Shown here: positions 33,026 to 44,653 of the stretch, one piece after another
Position numbering within the stretch: the stretch's first letter is position 1
Layout of the letters: each line of letters starts with the position of its first letter
NCBI GenBank assembly: GCA_026873275.1
Contig: JANTUC010000011.1
Span: 186,001-250,000, forward strand
Origin: Pseudopithomyces maydicus
Lineage: Eukaryota > Ascomycota > Dothideomycetes > Pleosporales > Didymosphaeriaceae
Direction of reading: 5' to 3'
Length of the DNA stretch: 64,000 nucleotides
Translations under genes and position numbers: made by a program
The notes under the pieces: model-generated
Databases searched by the model: none
The model's input: the letters and a program-made list of their open reading frames with translations, nothing else
What the model was told of the DNA's origin: nothing

Positions 33026-33578
33026 CTATGCATCTCCCACCACAATCTCCCCTCCTCTTCCCCTACCACCTCCCCATCCCCGTCTCCCTCTCCCCTCTCT
33101 ACTTTCCTCCCCATCACACACCCCCACACCAATACTCCCCACACACCTCCCTCCCCCCACAGCACCCAACTCAAACACACTCCCCCCATCCCTAAAGCAC
33201 ACGAAATTCTCCCCACCCACGACCGCCGACCCCGCCAGCTCCCCCTTCGCCAGCTCCTCCGCCCCACTGTCAATACTGCTCGTGAATGACCCCTCGTCCA
33301 GCTCCGCCGTCCGCTGCGACCCCTCCCAGTGGGCGCCCGTCTTGCTGACGGTCGTGAAGGAGGAGGGGGACGTGCTGGAGGGGGGCCCCGAGGGGAAGAA
33401 GAGGAGGGCTGTGGTGGAGCGCGGGGTGCTGGTCGTGGGGGCGCAGGTGAGGAGGTAGATGTTGTGGGAGGTGGCGAGGAGGGAGAGGGGGCGTTGGAGA
33501 GGGGGAAGGGGGGTTGAAGGGGAGGGCGAGGGTGAGGGGGAGGAGGAAGAGCGGTGGGAGGTAGGAGGTTGGGTGCAT
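33026..33578 (-). CDS. possible small secreted protein, frame broken once
   Basis: The ATG at 33578 begins MHPTSYLPPLFLLPLTLALP, a convincing signal peptide, but that frame then turns into Pro-rich sequence. A neighbouring frame carries a more protein-like continuation: PLSLLATSHNIYLLTCAPTT, then TTALLFFPSG, SFTTVSKTGAHWEGSQRT, AELDEGSFTSSIDSGAEELA and GGENFVCFRDGG. A shift equal to two missing bases in the C-rich tract near 33510 joins them into 184 codons. The last 40 residues are Gly/Arg-rich and may come after another error, so the real end is uncertain. Two cysteines remain. No family recognised. Confidence 0.5.
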
Positions 33579-34787
33579 TGTGAAGGTTTTGTTTCGGTCG
33601 CTTTGTGCGGTCGTTTTGTTGGATGGGATGGATGGTGTGCGTGGTGAAGTGTGGCGTTGAGGTTGAGGTTGAGGTTGAGGTTGATTTCAGCCGCGAGCCG
33701 TCGGTGTATCGCGATAATCGATCGATGCGATGCGCGCCGTAGATATGTATGTATGTAGGAATATGCGTAAAGTTGTATGTATGTATGTCGGTATATAATA
33801 ATGTATGCAAACAAACGTCCGTCCTTACGAGCGCTCTCCCATTCGCACCCCAACGGTACGTACCAGATCGGCACCCTCACCTCCCTATTTATCCCCCAGC
33901 GCCCACGCGGTAACCGTTCACGGGCGTCAGCGCTCGTATTCCTAGAGTGTTCCCAGCTCGGCAGGTGGGTATATGCGGCTATTTAAAGCAGCGGTGGGCG
34001 CCGAGTGCCTGGGTTGGGGAGGGGATTTCATTTATATAGATGAAGCGGGCCGGGCGCGAGGCGAGGCGCGTCAGATCGATAAAAATTTTGTATGTGCGTG
34101 CAGCGTTGCATTTTGGTGTGGGTTTGGGGGGTTGGGCAAGGGATTGGGCAGTGATGCAGTGGATTGCGTGAGAGACGCGTAGATGAGTGGGTTTGGAGAG
34201 GGGAAGGTGCGTGGGAGTTGGCAGAGGGAAAAATGAATCTTGGTTGAAAGTTTCTTTTTTGGATGGTTATGCAGCTATGGGGTTTCCGGGTATATGGTTG
34301 ACTTTAGCCTAGGAGTATTGGGGAGGAGTCTAGCACTTGTGAGATGTTGTGAGAACGTAGTTGTCGGGATGGAGGAATCGGGGTTTAGTATATTGTAGGG
34401 GTATATGCTTATGCATGTGTTTGTTTTGTGTAACGGTGAAAAGGTACCGAGTCAATACGACGACGGCGTAAGAAAAGGGTTAGAAAAAGTGTTTCTTGGA
34501 CTGATAGCTTTTGGAAAATAAAATACTAGTTCTATTGTACCTATGACTGTTTAGTTGATATTGCAGTAGTTGTTTACACCCGAATTTAGGTTCACGGAAT
34601 ATATGGATATAAATAAATGACTTGCGAATTTGTTTGCTTCATTCACCAGGGCACTAACAATAAATTCTTAAGTATCGGGTTCGTCCTCAGAAGGATAATA
34701 AAGATGGTATTTAATTAAGGAAGAATTCTTTTTGAAATTCTCATGGTGGAATAAATACGAGCCTGGTTTAAGGATCCTACAACACTT
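33579..34787. other. intergenic with simple repeats
   Basis: About 1.2 kb. Holds a GAGGTT hexamer array (33658-33685) and ATGT-type repeats near 33744-33757 and 33774-33788. The part from 34400 to 34760 is AT-rich. No gene seen. Confidence 0.5.
33658..33685. repeat. GAGGTT hexanucleotide repeat
   Basis: Four to five tandem units, about 80 nt upstream of the minus-strand ATG at 33578. Confidence 0.8.
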
Positions 34788-36295
34788 CTATTCCTTACTT
34801 TCCGGGTCTTTTGTATCCTTGTCTGGCTTTTCCGTAACATGCGCACCGTCTGTACCGCTCTTCAAGTGCTGATACGGACCCCAGCCCTCTATAATCCAGC
34901 TCTTGTCATAATTTTTCTCGACAGCCAACTCGACCTCCTCATTCCTAACCTTATCGAACCAATCCTCCATCGATAACGCCGGATCAGGTGCAGTGAAGGA
35001 TTCCGGATCATCTCCATGTGCGCACGTCGCGACAGGCACCCCATTCTCATACAGCACATCCTCAAAGTAGGCATCGTCATCATCCTCGATGAACCGCTCC
35101 GCCATCATATACCTCGGCCACAGTATCGAATCTGTGGACGGCGCACTCCCCAAACATCCGTTTCGCGGTATTCAGGATCCCGCTCCCAGGTCTCGCGCAG
35201 GAACCACCGCTCCGCCCACCACATTTGCACCATGGTACAGATGCCCGGTCGGGAAAATGCGAACCGCCATGAGGTGGACATCATGGCGCTGATTTTTCCT
35301 ATGGTCATGCCCGAATCGAGCAGGCCCCCAGCAAAGAAATAGTCGAAGCTAAGACCCACCTCTGGAATTTCGTCTGAGAGAAATACACGCGGCTCCTCTG
35401 GACATATCGGGCCGTACCGTGAGTACCAGATTGCGTGGCACAGCTCGTGGCACATGAGGTTTGCGAAGTGGATCTGGAAGCGTAAGTTTGAGCCGTTCCA
35501 TGGGGAGCCTCCTTTGTAGATAGGGGACTCTGGGTTAAAAATGTGGCAGAGAAACTTGGAAGTAAAAGCTATGCGTGGAGAGAACGTCCGCAGATAGAGT
35601 CTCCCAGCACTGTCAGTAGCGTTCCAGAGGTTACGCGCAAAGTCTGGATTGAGGTCAGTTAGTCCGGAGAAAATATCGCGATGAGTATAGGCGAAGCAGC
35701 CACGACTAGCTACTTGGGACATGAAGGAAAACGTCATTCGCTCAGTCAGGTCCTTCAAGATCTCATCAAAGGCTTTGTTTGCGGCAGTGAAATCTTGCTC
35801 TATGAGTCCAGGTTCGAGATATTCTTTCCCGGTTGCAGGGTCTTTGATAGGGTTACCGAATGCGAGCCGGTGCCAGAAGTTCCTACGGGCCTCAGGGGCG
35901 GTGATCAATTTTGTGGCGAGCGCGAGGGCAGGACTCATGGTCTCCCAGGCCTTTTTCGTCAAGTTGTTCCCTAGATATACTGAGTCGACATTGGATAGAG
36001 CAAAGAGGGGATGGATGTCTTGGAGCGAGATATACTCGTCTGCCTCCCTGGGGTCGATATCGTAGAAGCCTTTCTTAGCAAATAATAGCTCGATCGGACT
36101 TTTTGAAGTCGGTTGCTTAGGCTCTGAAAGGTTTTCTTTACCATCTTTATTCTTGTCGATACGGTCTATGATATCTTGTAATGGATCATTCTCAAATTTA
36201 CTAACATAGATCAACTCCATCAGTTGGCGATCAGCCCGCGTGATGTTGCCTTGGGGTGGCAGGTGCTTTCGCAACGAAGCATGAGATTGTCCCAT
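34788..36295 (-). CDS. unrecognised HExxH protein family, member C (putative zincin)
   Basis: Third paralogue, about 17 kb from the A/B pair and on the same strand; no introns. Start MGQSHASLRKHLPPQ. Conserved blocks: DIHPLFALSNVDSVYLG, MSPALALATKLITAPEARRN, FWHRLAFG, LMCHELCHAIWYSRYG with His283, Glu284 and His287, EEPRVFLSDEIPEVGLSFDY with FFAGGLLDSG, and MWWAERWFLRETWERD. The frame shifts near 35150 in a G run; one restored base joins TDVWG to SAPSTDSILWPRYMMAERF and gives 502 residues ending with an acidic tail. The Glu of IPEVG is 25 residues after the second His, exactly as in member B. MGQ at the N-terminus is shared with member A and could permit N-myristoylation. Confidence 0.78.
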
Positions 36296-37052
36296 CTTGA
36301 AGCGGTGAGTTGAGAGTGTACTTGAGCAAAGCGTATTTGAAAAATCGAAGGTTCTCAGAAACTTGGGATTTCTCGGTATAGACTGGTTGATTGCTTAGGT
36401 GGAAATATTTATGCAGTCTCAAAACTCAAACTCCAGGTGGGCAAATGTTCATCACAAGTCCCCTATATGCTACGCGATACATTGTTAAAACTTTTCAACC
36501 TTCTCGGTTTTTACTATATAGTGTCAAATAACACTGTGAGTTCATAATGTAGACGCGGGCGATTATTACCGGTACATTGTTACCAAGGCTTATACGTCAA
36601 ATTCGATGAACTAGGCACCAGTGGACTGAGAAAAAACCTGAGAACTGTATCTTGATGTTAAGATCAACGTTAATAATATGAGTTTACAGCCTTCAAAGGG
36701 CTCTATAGAATCCCAGATACTGAGAGCCAGCGCGACCTCATCCATGTCCTATATATTGTGTAACGCGCTTATTTTGTACTTCGTCTAACCACCCTATTAT
36801 CCTCAGTTAATCCCTTTGCTGCTGTGGATTTAATCTAGCTAGGTATTTGAAACGCTAACGGATAGATATTTCAACGTGAAATACACGCCTCTCTTTATTA
36901 TCGAACTTCCCGTCTCCTATAATATTTATTTCAAATTATCATAATCTTGCTGATAGAATAGATTCCAATATTATCTAAAATCGTAACTAGCACAAGAATA
37001 CTATGGTGCAGAAATAGATTACGAGGAAGGCAATATCCAGCAATCTCTATTA

Positions 37053-37281
37053 TAGTCACAGCTTTCCCGTAGTCACAACTCCCTATATTCACGACTCCCC
37101 CGCAGTTAAAACTCCCCAGCAGTCACAACTCCCCCGTAGTTACAACTTCTCTATAGTTATGTGTTGTTTTGTTTGTTCGAAAAGGTAGTAGCTGAGTATA
37201 GGCTGACTAGATAAAAATGGATGAAAAAAACGCTGTCATCCCCTCTTGGGATAATATAAAAAATGCCGTCTCTATAGTTAT
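37053..37281. repeat. short tandem array interrupted by element E2
   Basis: Units of 15-18 nt of the type CAGTCACAACTCCCCCG run from 37053 to 37160, six and a half copies. The element follows, and one more unit start (TCTCTATAGTTAT) appears at 37269-37281. Units vary in C/T and in length. Confidence 0.7.
37164..37256 (+). repeat. dispersed short element, copy E2
   Basis: TTGTTTTGTTTGTTCGAAAA, then GGTAGTAGCTGAGTATAGGC, TGACTAGATAAAAATGGATG, and a CGCTGTCATCCCCTCTTG end. It is the closest match to E4. The 13-mer TCTCTATAGTTAT lies just left (37148-37160) and again right (37269-37281). Confidence 0.7.
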
Positions 37282-37543
37282 AACTCCACTATTACATCTC
37301 ACACAAGCATCCACGTATACAAGGTGATCATTCGAGAAAGAGTATGCATACGATCGATCACGTACTACGCAAAAGCCGTTCCAGCCCTCGCAACCATCCT
37401 ACGAAACGAGGGTATAATCGCGCATTGTAAAACCCGCCCAGCGCCTCAATCCCCACGTCCCACCCTCATTAACATTACACATGGCATCATCCCCAAACCA
37501 CCTCCCATTCCCTACCCACCCCACCTGTAGGGGGCTCCCCTCC

Positions 37544-39620
37544 TCACTGCTTGACCTCCGCCTCCGTCGGATGCACGCGCTCCCCCTCTCCTCCTCCGCA
37601 ACACTATGCCTCCTATCCCTCCCGATATAATTCGAATCGGGCAACATATTCAGCGCATCCTCCAGCTTATCCGTCGGCCTCTGGTGAATCCAGAACAGAA
37701 TCCCGCCGATGAACGCCAGCAGCGCCGCCGTCATGTAATTCCACACGAGCAGCGGGTCCTCGGCGAGCGCGACCAGCGCCTGGCCGATGGCATTCGAGAA
37801 GGCCGACATGAAGTGCCAGTACGAGGTGACGACGGAGCGCATGTTCTTGGGGGCCTTTGTGAACGCGTACTCGAGGCCAGTCACGGAGGTGAAGATCTCG
37901 GAGAAACCCACGAAGACGTAGGGCACGGCTTGGATCCAGACGTTGAGCGGGGAGCGGATCTTGTTGCCGTCGGCGTCCTCGCAGCCGTTCATGTACTTGC
38001 CGCAGACGGTGGAGTTGTAGATGTAGTACTGGATGACGGTTGCGGAGACCATGGCGAGGGAGGCGAGCATGAAGCCGAAGAACATGCGCTTGATGGGGGT
38101 GAATTTGATGCCCTTCTTGCGGAGGAAGGGGTAGAGGAAGTTGTCGACGATGGGGATGAAGACGACGAGGGAGATGGGGTTGAGGTTGGTGATGACGTCG
38201 TTGGGGACGCCGTTGAGGGTCATGGTCGAGGCTTGGGACACGAGGTTGTTGTTCATTTGGTTGTAGGCGACCCCTGGTGATGTTAGTATTGATCATATGT
38301 ATAGTCATGTGAGGGTTATGGACGTACAGTAGAGAGGCGTCCATGTGAAGCAAGAGCAAGCTCGGAGACCACGTGCAACCTGGTCAACCCAAGCGTCGTC
38401 GAACTGCATCCAAGCAGGCTTGCGGTCACCGAGGTTGCTAGGCTTCACGTCTTCCCAGAACCTTTCGGACTTCAAGTTCTTGCGGGTTTGCACAGGGTTG
38501 AGCGACCATTTGCCCTTTGAAGCCAAGACCAATAGCTTCCACGCACGGATGACGAGGGAACCGGTGGGTGGGCTCTTGTGGTACAGGTTCCTACAGAAGA
38601 ACAGGACCAGCGGGCAGAAGCAGAACATGATGGTGGGGAGAAGGTACGAAGCCCAGAAGCCGATGTACTTCTCGACGTAGACCATACCGATCTGACCTGT
38701 GAGGGAACCGACACTATAAGGCATGTTGATTAGTCACCCAATCCAGTAGTTGGCATCGCCGTCAAGCATAAAGGGATACTCACTTGATGAACAAGTAAAA
38801 GTACAAGAAGATACGCGAGAGCGTAATGTTGGGGTCCGAGATGACGCGCTTGCCAGACTTGGCCTCGATAATCACACGTGGTTTCGTCTGACGGTATTGC
38901 TCGGCGATGAGGGGTGAGATGTTCGCCTTGAAAGCTCCGGTTCCGAATCCGAGAACAATGACACCCAGGATGAACGGAGCAATGGCCTTGCCACTGGCAA
39001 GCACTGTCGGCAACGCAGAGACGATCAAGAGAATGTGTCCCACGATAGAGAAAGCAATGGCGATAAAGATTGTGTTGAAGCGTCCAAGATACTCATCTGC
39101 AATGATGGCTCCCGCAATTGGAGTAACGTAGGACCAGAATTGGTTGAAAAGAACGATACCAGTAGATGCTCGTTGACCCATGCCCAAAGCACCAGGCTGT
39201 CCCTCGGATGAAGGGTCCTTACCAGTAGGGTGGCCCTCTGGCAATGGATGCTGGATGAAGTTGGTATCTTGAATGCATGTCAGGATGGAGCTGCGACTGC
39301 GACTGTGATTGGGGACACTCACAAACAACCGAACATCCATAGTAACCAAAACGCTCGCATAGCTCTACGAAAGCGACCGTGTAGGCGATCCAAGGGATCT
39401 TCCCCGAGACGCGAGGTAGAGTTGCAAGCTCCTCCTCGGTGGGCTCCTCGCCCTCAAGGTCGGCCTCGAATTCGACGGGTGCATGGCCATGCGCAACGGA
39501 AGTGCTGGTATTGGTGCGCGCCAAAGCTACCTTCTCGTCGGCCTCGTACAAGGGCGTTGCGACCTTAGGCTCGTGGCTCATGGCTAAGTCCACTTGGTTT
39601 TGTGCGGCGGAGAGAGCCAT
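37544..39620 (-). CDS. PTR2-type di/tripeptide transporter (POT family)
   Basis: Proton-coupled peptide importer of the plasma membrane. Exons are 39620-39323, 39267-38784, 38713-38328 and 38273-37544. Signature blocks: VAFVELCERFGYYG, TNFIQHPLPEG, FNQFWSYVTPIAGAIIADEY, FGTGAFKANISPLIAEQY, FLYFYLFINVGSLTGQIGMV, FWASYLLPTIMFCFCPLVLF, PLYWVAYNQMNNNLVSQA, FIPIVDNFLYPFLRKKG, PYVFVGFSEIFTSVTGLEYA and KNMRSVVTSYWHFMSAFSNA. The C-terminus needs one base in the G run near 37578-37582, which changes the tail to EEGERVHPTEAEVKQ and ends at 37544; the total is then 632 residues. An acidic N-terminal tail precedes the first helix. Its minus-strand neighbour is the secreted dipeptidyl-peptidase. Confidence 0.94.
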
Positions 39621-41039
39621 GACGAGTGGCTTCTGTCCAGGTCGAGACCGTGGGACAGTGCAATATTAAATACGATGGAGCGCGGGATACGAGATGGCTG
39701 CACCCCGAAACACAGGGCGAACAGCTGAAATTATACTTGCATGGCAACCACAGCGCGGCAAAAGCTGCCCCCTGCGACACAACAGGTCAATCACAATGGA
39801 GTGTTGCATATCACGCTGGTGGCTCGGCGCCGATCGAATTTGTTCACTCAAGGCTTCTTACAGGTGTCGCAGAACATTGGCGTTGATAACGGAGCGGCGA
39901 GCCAAGTTGCTCGAGTGGTTCTAAACTTGGCGCAAAGGCGGCAATCAGACAACGCGATAAACTGCAGGGGAGGGATTCTGAACCCCTGTGGCTGATTCGC
40001 CCGGACTTTGAGATTCCCAGCACCTCCTTGCTCGAACGGACTTGCGACAACGTCGCTCTGTACATCTACGTCGATAAGGATAGCCCATAGCTGTGGTGTT
40101 GTAGTCTTATACTGACCTTGCCTCTTTCCGACTTGGCCTGCTCGTTCCCTTGGCGAGGCCCACAGGAGCTTCCTCCGGCTTGCTGCTCCCCGCACAAGAA
40201 CGAGGCCGATGCGCAACAATTATCGAACGCACTAAGCTACATTGGGAAGGTCGTGTGGTGTTGGATGGCATGAAAGTCGTGGCACCCACTTGGATCAGCT
40301 CCAATTAGAAGCTCGCACGGGTATTTGTCCTAGATTTCATCACGCGAGCTTCGCCTTCTGCCGAGCTTCGAAGAACACTGCGCTCGAACGCCCCGGCTTA
40401 TCTTCCCACGCTTTGGGACCCGGAGCCGATGCAGCTAAGTGGTGCGGATACCCATGTGGGTAAGGTGTATCCAGCGGCACCGCGAATAATCTGGTGATAA
40501 CTCAACGACCAAGACCTCCAAGAGCCCAAGACCATCCTCCCCATTGAATTGCCGCAGCTATGCGATGAGCTCCCAGCAAATTCTCGGGCGCCGGTGACAC
40601 CGCCAGCATTGGCGTGGGAAGAAACTGTCTTATCTTTGCCCTGAAGCGTTATGTCCAAGACAACGCCATGAGACATCGGTCCAATGTGGCTCGCGCGGGT
40701 ACATACGAGGTGCCACTGCACAGTAGTGAGCGTGATGGAAGTCCGTCGCTCTCCTCATATGCGGTCGAGTGTCCAGGACTGCGGATATGTTAGTTTCGCG
40801 TGCTGCATAAAAGTCCCAGTTACCAGGTAGCGGGCGATCAAGAGGATTTGTTTGCAAGGGTAACACATCTGGGGTCACAGCGCGCTCGTCATGTAAGATT
40901 CCCGTACAGCGCGTCAGCAGAGAATTCAGGTTATCGATTATGGCTTTACGGCCGAATTATATCCGCTAAGCAACGTCTGCTGCTCGTGCGAAGATTTCAT
41001 TAACATTATCGTAAATAGCTAACATATTCACATTGCCGC
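39621..41039. other. intergenic, no gene seen
   Basis: About 1.4 kb between PTR2 and DPP5 in same-strand order, so it holds the PTR2 promoter and DPP5 terminator. Many short frames, the longest about 123 codons on the minus strand, without recognisable features. Confidence 0.45.
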
Positions 41040-43376
41040 CTACTGGCCGACAGGGTTGTCGTCAAGATCGGTACCCTTGGACCAGTGGTTGATCCAGTTG
41101 AAGATCTCTTGGTGCCAGAACAAAGAGTTCTCAGGGTTCAATACGTGGTGGTTCTCATCAGGGAAATTGAGAAACCTGGATGGGATTCCCTTCGTCTGCA
41201 GAATATTGAAAAGCGAAAGTCCGTCACTTTCGGGCAGACGGTAGTCAAGAGTGTTGTGAATCACAAATTGAGGAGTGCTCCAGTTGGCGACGTGGTCTTG
41301 AGGGTTGAATGTTGAGTAAGTCGTATTCTCAGCCCAGATAGGTCCAAGGTAGTCGTGGCGCATGAACCACAGCTCTTCGGTCGAGAAAGCAGATTCAGTG
41401 TTTGAGATTCCATCGTGCGTAACGATAGCCTTGAACTCACGCCCAAGATCATGGCCTTGGATCCAGTTTGTCATGAACTGCAAAATATTAGTGTATATCT
41501 TTCGAGCGATTCCAGTGTCACTTACCCCTCCATAACTTGCACCTGCAACAATAGCATTCTCGGTATCGACGAAAGATGAGAGATTATCACGAACGTACTC
41601 CCAACCAAGGACCACATCCTGGTAAGGGTAGCTACCCCACTGGCCTGCAATTCTGTCCGTCAACTCCTGTCCGAATCCAGTGCTGCCCGTTGGGTTGGGT
41701 GCCACTACAACATATCCCTGGTCGGCCCAGACCTGGAAGTTCCAGCGAGTAGACCATGCATTTGCGTTGGCGCCCTGCGGGCCACCATGAATGATGTATG
41801 CTAGCGGGTACGTCTCGTTTTCACTGAAGTTGCTTGGCTTGACTACGAGAGCATGCAGTTGCTGGTCAAAGTTGGGCAAAGAGCCGTCATAGAAGAACTC
41901 CTCTAGTGTGTGGGGTCCAAGACCAGCCAGGTCTTCGTCAACCTCTACCGCGGAGAACAAAACATTTTGCGTGCCGTTGGTGGAAAGAGTGTAGAAATCG
42001 GCCGAGGTCCAGACAGCATTGGCTGCAATTAGAAGCGTCTCGTCAGGCAGCACTGCAAGACCTGTGATAGAGGTCACAGAAGTCAAGTTCTTAGGCTTGT
42101 AGTCAGCATCGCTGTCCAAGGGGATGTGGAATGCGCGCGTCCTCGCGTAGTCTTCCGCGGTCGTGTAGAACGATTTGCTGTCAGACACCCAAGCAATTGA
42201 GCCGGCTGATCGGTCCCAATCAGGAGCAAGACCCTTCCAGTTGCTTGTAGAGACTGAAGCGTCATCCCCAGTGCTGTATCCACCCTTCTCAATATCTACA
42301 ACATAAAGTTTCACCCTATCGGACTCGTAATATTCGCCATCTTGCTGGCTGTATGCAAGCTTCGAGCTGTCCGGGGAAAAGGTAGGTGCGCTGGAAGCAC
42401 CCTGGTGGCCAGCCTCATAAGCCTCGGAACCGGGACCGTTAAGAGCTTCAGGGGCAGCCGAAGAATCGAATGCGCCTACGTAAACGTAGCTGGCTGTAAA
42501 GTTGGCCTTGTTCAGATGAGGTGCCTTGCTCAAGAAAGCGTAAGTCGAGCCATCCGGACTGATATCGTAGTCACCACTTCCACCAAACGGCTGCACGGGG
42601 CTCTCCGGTTTTGTTACATTGTACTTCACATCTTGGACAAGGTTACGCAATTTGTGGTCAACGAGACCATATCCAGAATCTTTGAGCAACTCTCCGGCGA
42701 ACACAGCATAGCGCTGCTTGGTGAGCCAAGCGTCCCAGTGCCTAGGGTAGATGTCGTTGTAAAATCGCCCCGTGTGGCGTGCCGTTGGTGCGGACTCGGG
42801 GTTGTAAGCAGTTCCATTTGGATACGCCAACGAGCTCACTAGAAAGCGCAGGTTGCCAGATGAAGTATTAGCCACTTTAAGTCCAGAATAAGGCGCATCG
42901 AGAGAAGCCACTAGTTTGCTTTGCAGGGTAAGCTTTTGTTGCGCCGCATATATGCCAAGTCACTCGTACCTGTCTGATGGCTTTGACAAATCACCAATCC
43001 AAAGGGTGACACCGCCCGGGACATCTTCGTTGGTTCCGTTGATATAAAGGATGCCGGTCTCAGTTCCTGGTAGCCAAACGGCTTCATTGACCTCGCTGGT
43101 GTTCAGCCCAGAGTCTTTGATATCGCCAGACTCAAGATCCAGCAGGTGCCAGGCTGAAGTCCGGGACTCTTCCTCGAACGAGTACTGCGAGTAGGAAAAC
43201 AGAGCGACCTTGCCGGACGGGTTGGGCACAGGAGCACCACGCCTGGGAGCTTGGAGCATCTGTCTGCGACATGTTAGTCACTGCGGCAACTATATGATTG
43301 AGCTAAGAGCATACTGAGGCGTGATTGCAAAAGCTCCCGCCGCCAATGCGGCTACGATGCCATAGTGTCGCACCAT
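41040..43376 (-). CDS. secreted dipeptidyl-peptidase 5 (S9C prolyl-oligopeptidase family)
   Basis: Extracellular serine peptidase that cuts dipeptides from peptide N-termini. Exons are 43376-43315, 43263-42970, 42918-41526 and 41477-41040, giving a whole frame of 728 residues. The signal peptide is MVRHYGIVAALAAGAFA. Then PQQMLQAPRRGAPVPNPSG opens the beta-propeller and KLVASLDAPYSGLKVA continues it. The hydrolase domain has YIIHGGPQGANANAWS, VVVAPNPTGSTGFGQELTDR, the nucleophile serine in GASYGG (about residue 578), VTHDGISNTESAF, the Asp region in VIHNTLDYRLPESDG and His in FPDENHHVL. Many N-glycosylation sequons. The last intron is 48 nt, in frame and stop-free, directly after GASYGG. Intact gene. 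Confidence 0.95.
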
Positions 43377-44653
43377 GTTGGCTACGCTTGAAGATGGTCG
43401 ATTGAGTCTCTTCGTCTGATAGCGTCCCTTCCAATTGCAGATGAGATGGAGGTGGCGGGCAAATATTGCGGCACTGCGGCAGCGGGGTACTTGTAGCACC
43501 GTACTTCGTATGCCCCCGTTCACGCCATCGTCACTATAATGGTCTAAGGCCCTGTGTGCTTCCGATGACAGAGAGTGTTCTCGCAGTCTCCTTCCTAATT
43601 AAGCCTTCGCGTGCATGCGTATCGTAATCTTGCAGTGCAAAGCTTATTTCCCGCGCCCAGCTGGGCAGAACGCGGGTCCCCAGGCGGTTGGTTCTTGTTG
43701 ATTAGTCTGCTTGGCATACTTGGCAAAATGAGCGTTGTACCTCGGAGAGGCAAACTGTGCGGCGCGGACAACGCCAAGAGCACCAACAGAGGTAGCTCAG
43801 CCGTAGAAGCGTGATTTACGGTTCGCTGGTTCTCTCCCAGCCTCGGAGCACAAAATGCGACCGCAGCATAATACCCAAGTGAGCACCAATTGCTGCCTGC
43901 GGGACTGCTGATGCACGGCCGGGTACCCCTCACACCAATGCATCCTGCATCCTGTGAGGTGGAGGCGATCAATAGGAACCGTTCCTGAAAACGTGCCGCT
44001 CCCTGCCAGCGTACGAGCGTGGAGCATTTGCTGGTTCGTCGCCTGACGAGAGTCATAAGCAGGCCGCTGACGAGGCAGATGTTGGGGATGATGCCCTGTT
44101 TTTCGCAATAAACTTCGATTTCTGCGTGCTGACGCCTTCAGCCGGAACAGGTTGAGACGCCAAGCAGAAAACGGCGATGGCTGGGACTGTCAATTCCGTG
44201 CACCAGTAAGCGGGTCATCTTTAAAATGCGACTTGGACGTAGTGGGGGAGTGTGGGGGGTTTGGAAGTATGAGGTGTGGTCAAAATTGACGCGTGGCTGG
44301 GCGCGTTTGCATCGCTCTTGCCGTACAAAGGATGTCGGGAACGCGTGGGCACGTGAGCGCCATGATAATTAGGTACTCGGCACCTGAATGCTTTCATAAG
44401 ACGCGTACCTAGAAAGTAGGTATGTGTACGTATATGTGCACTAGTCCATGACGTATGACTGTACAGGTTCGAACGACGTTAATTGAACACCATGTAAATT
44501 ACCACAGGTTTTCAACGCAATCTAGGCTCCGGTTGCGCAGATATTCTTTATGGGAAACATCCCAAAGTCAAAGCTCTACCATGGCCAGGTAATTTTACAT
44601 GACTGACTGGTATATTTATCTGCCTGATAGAGAATAAACGCCTTCCGTACCAA
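43377..44653. other. intergenic, no gene seen
   Basis: About 1.3 kb upstream of DPP5 and upstream of the orphan ORF at 44654. Short frames on both strands only. AT-rich from 44380 on. Confidence 0.4.

Larger units (their letters stand above)
36296..37543. other. AT-rich intergenic region with array and element
   Basis: About 1.25 kb, low GC from 36420 to 37320. Contains the tandem array and E2. No gene seen. Confidence 0.5.

Noticed and set aside
37053..37160. CRISPR-like array
   Set aside because: Units are 15-18 nt, directly adjacent, variable and without spacers, in a eukaryotic genome; it is a minisatellite.
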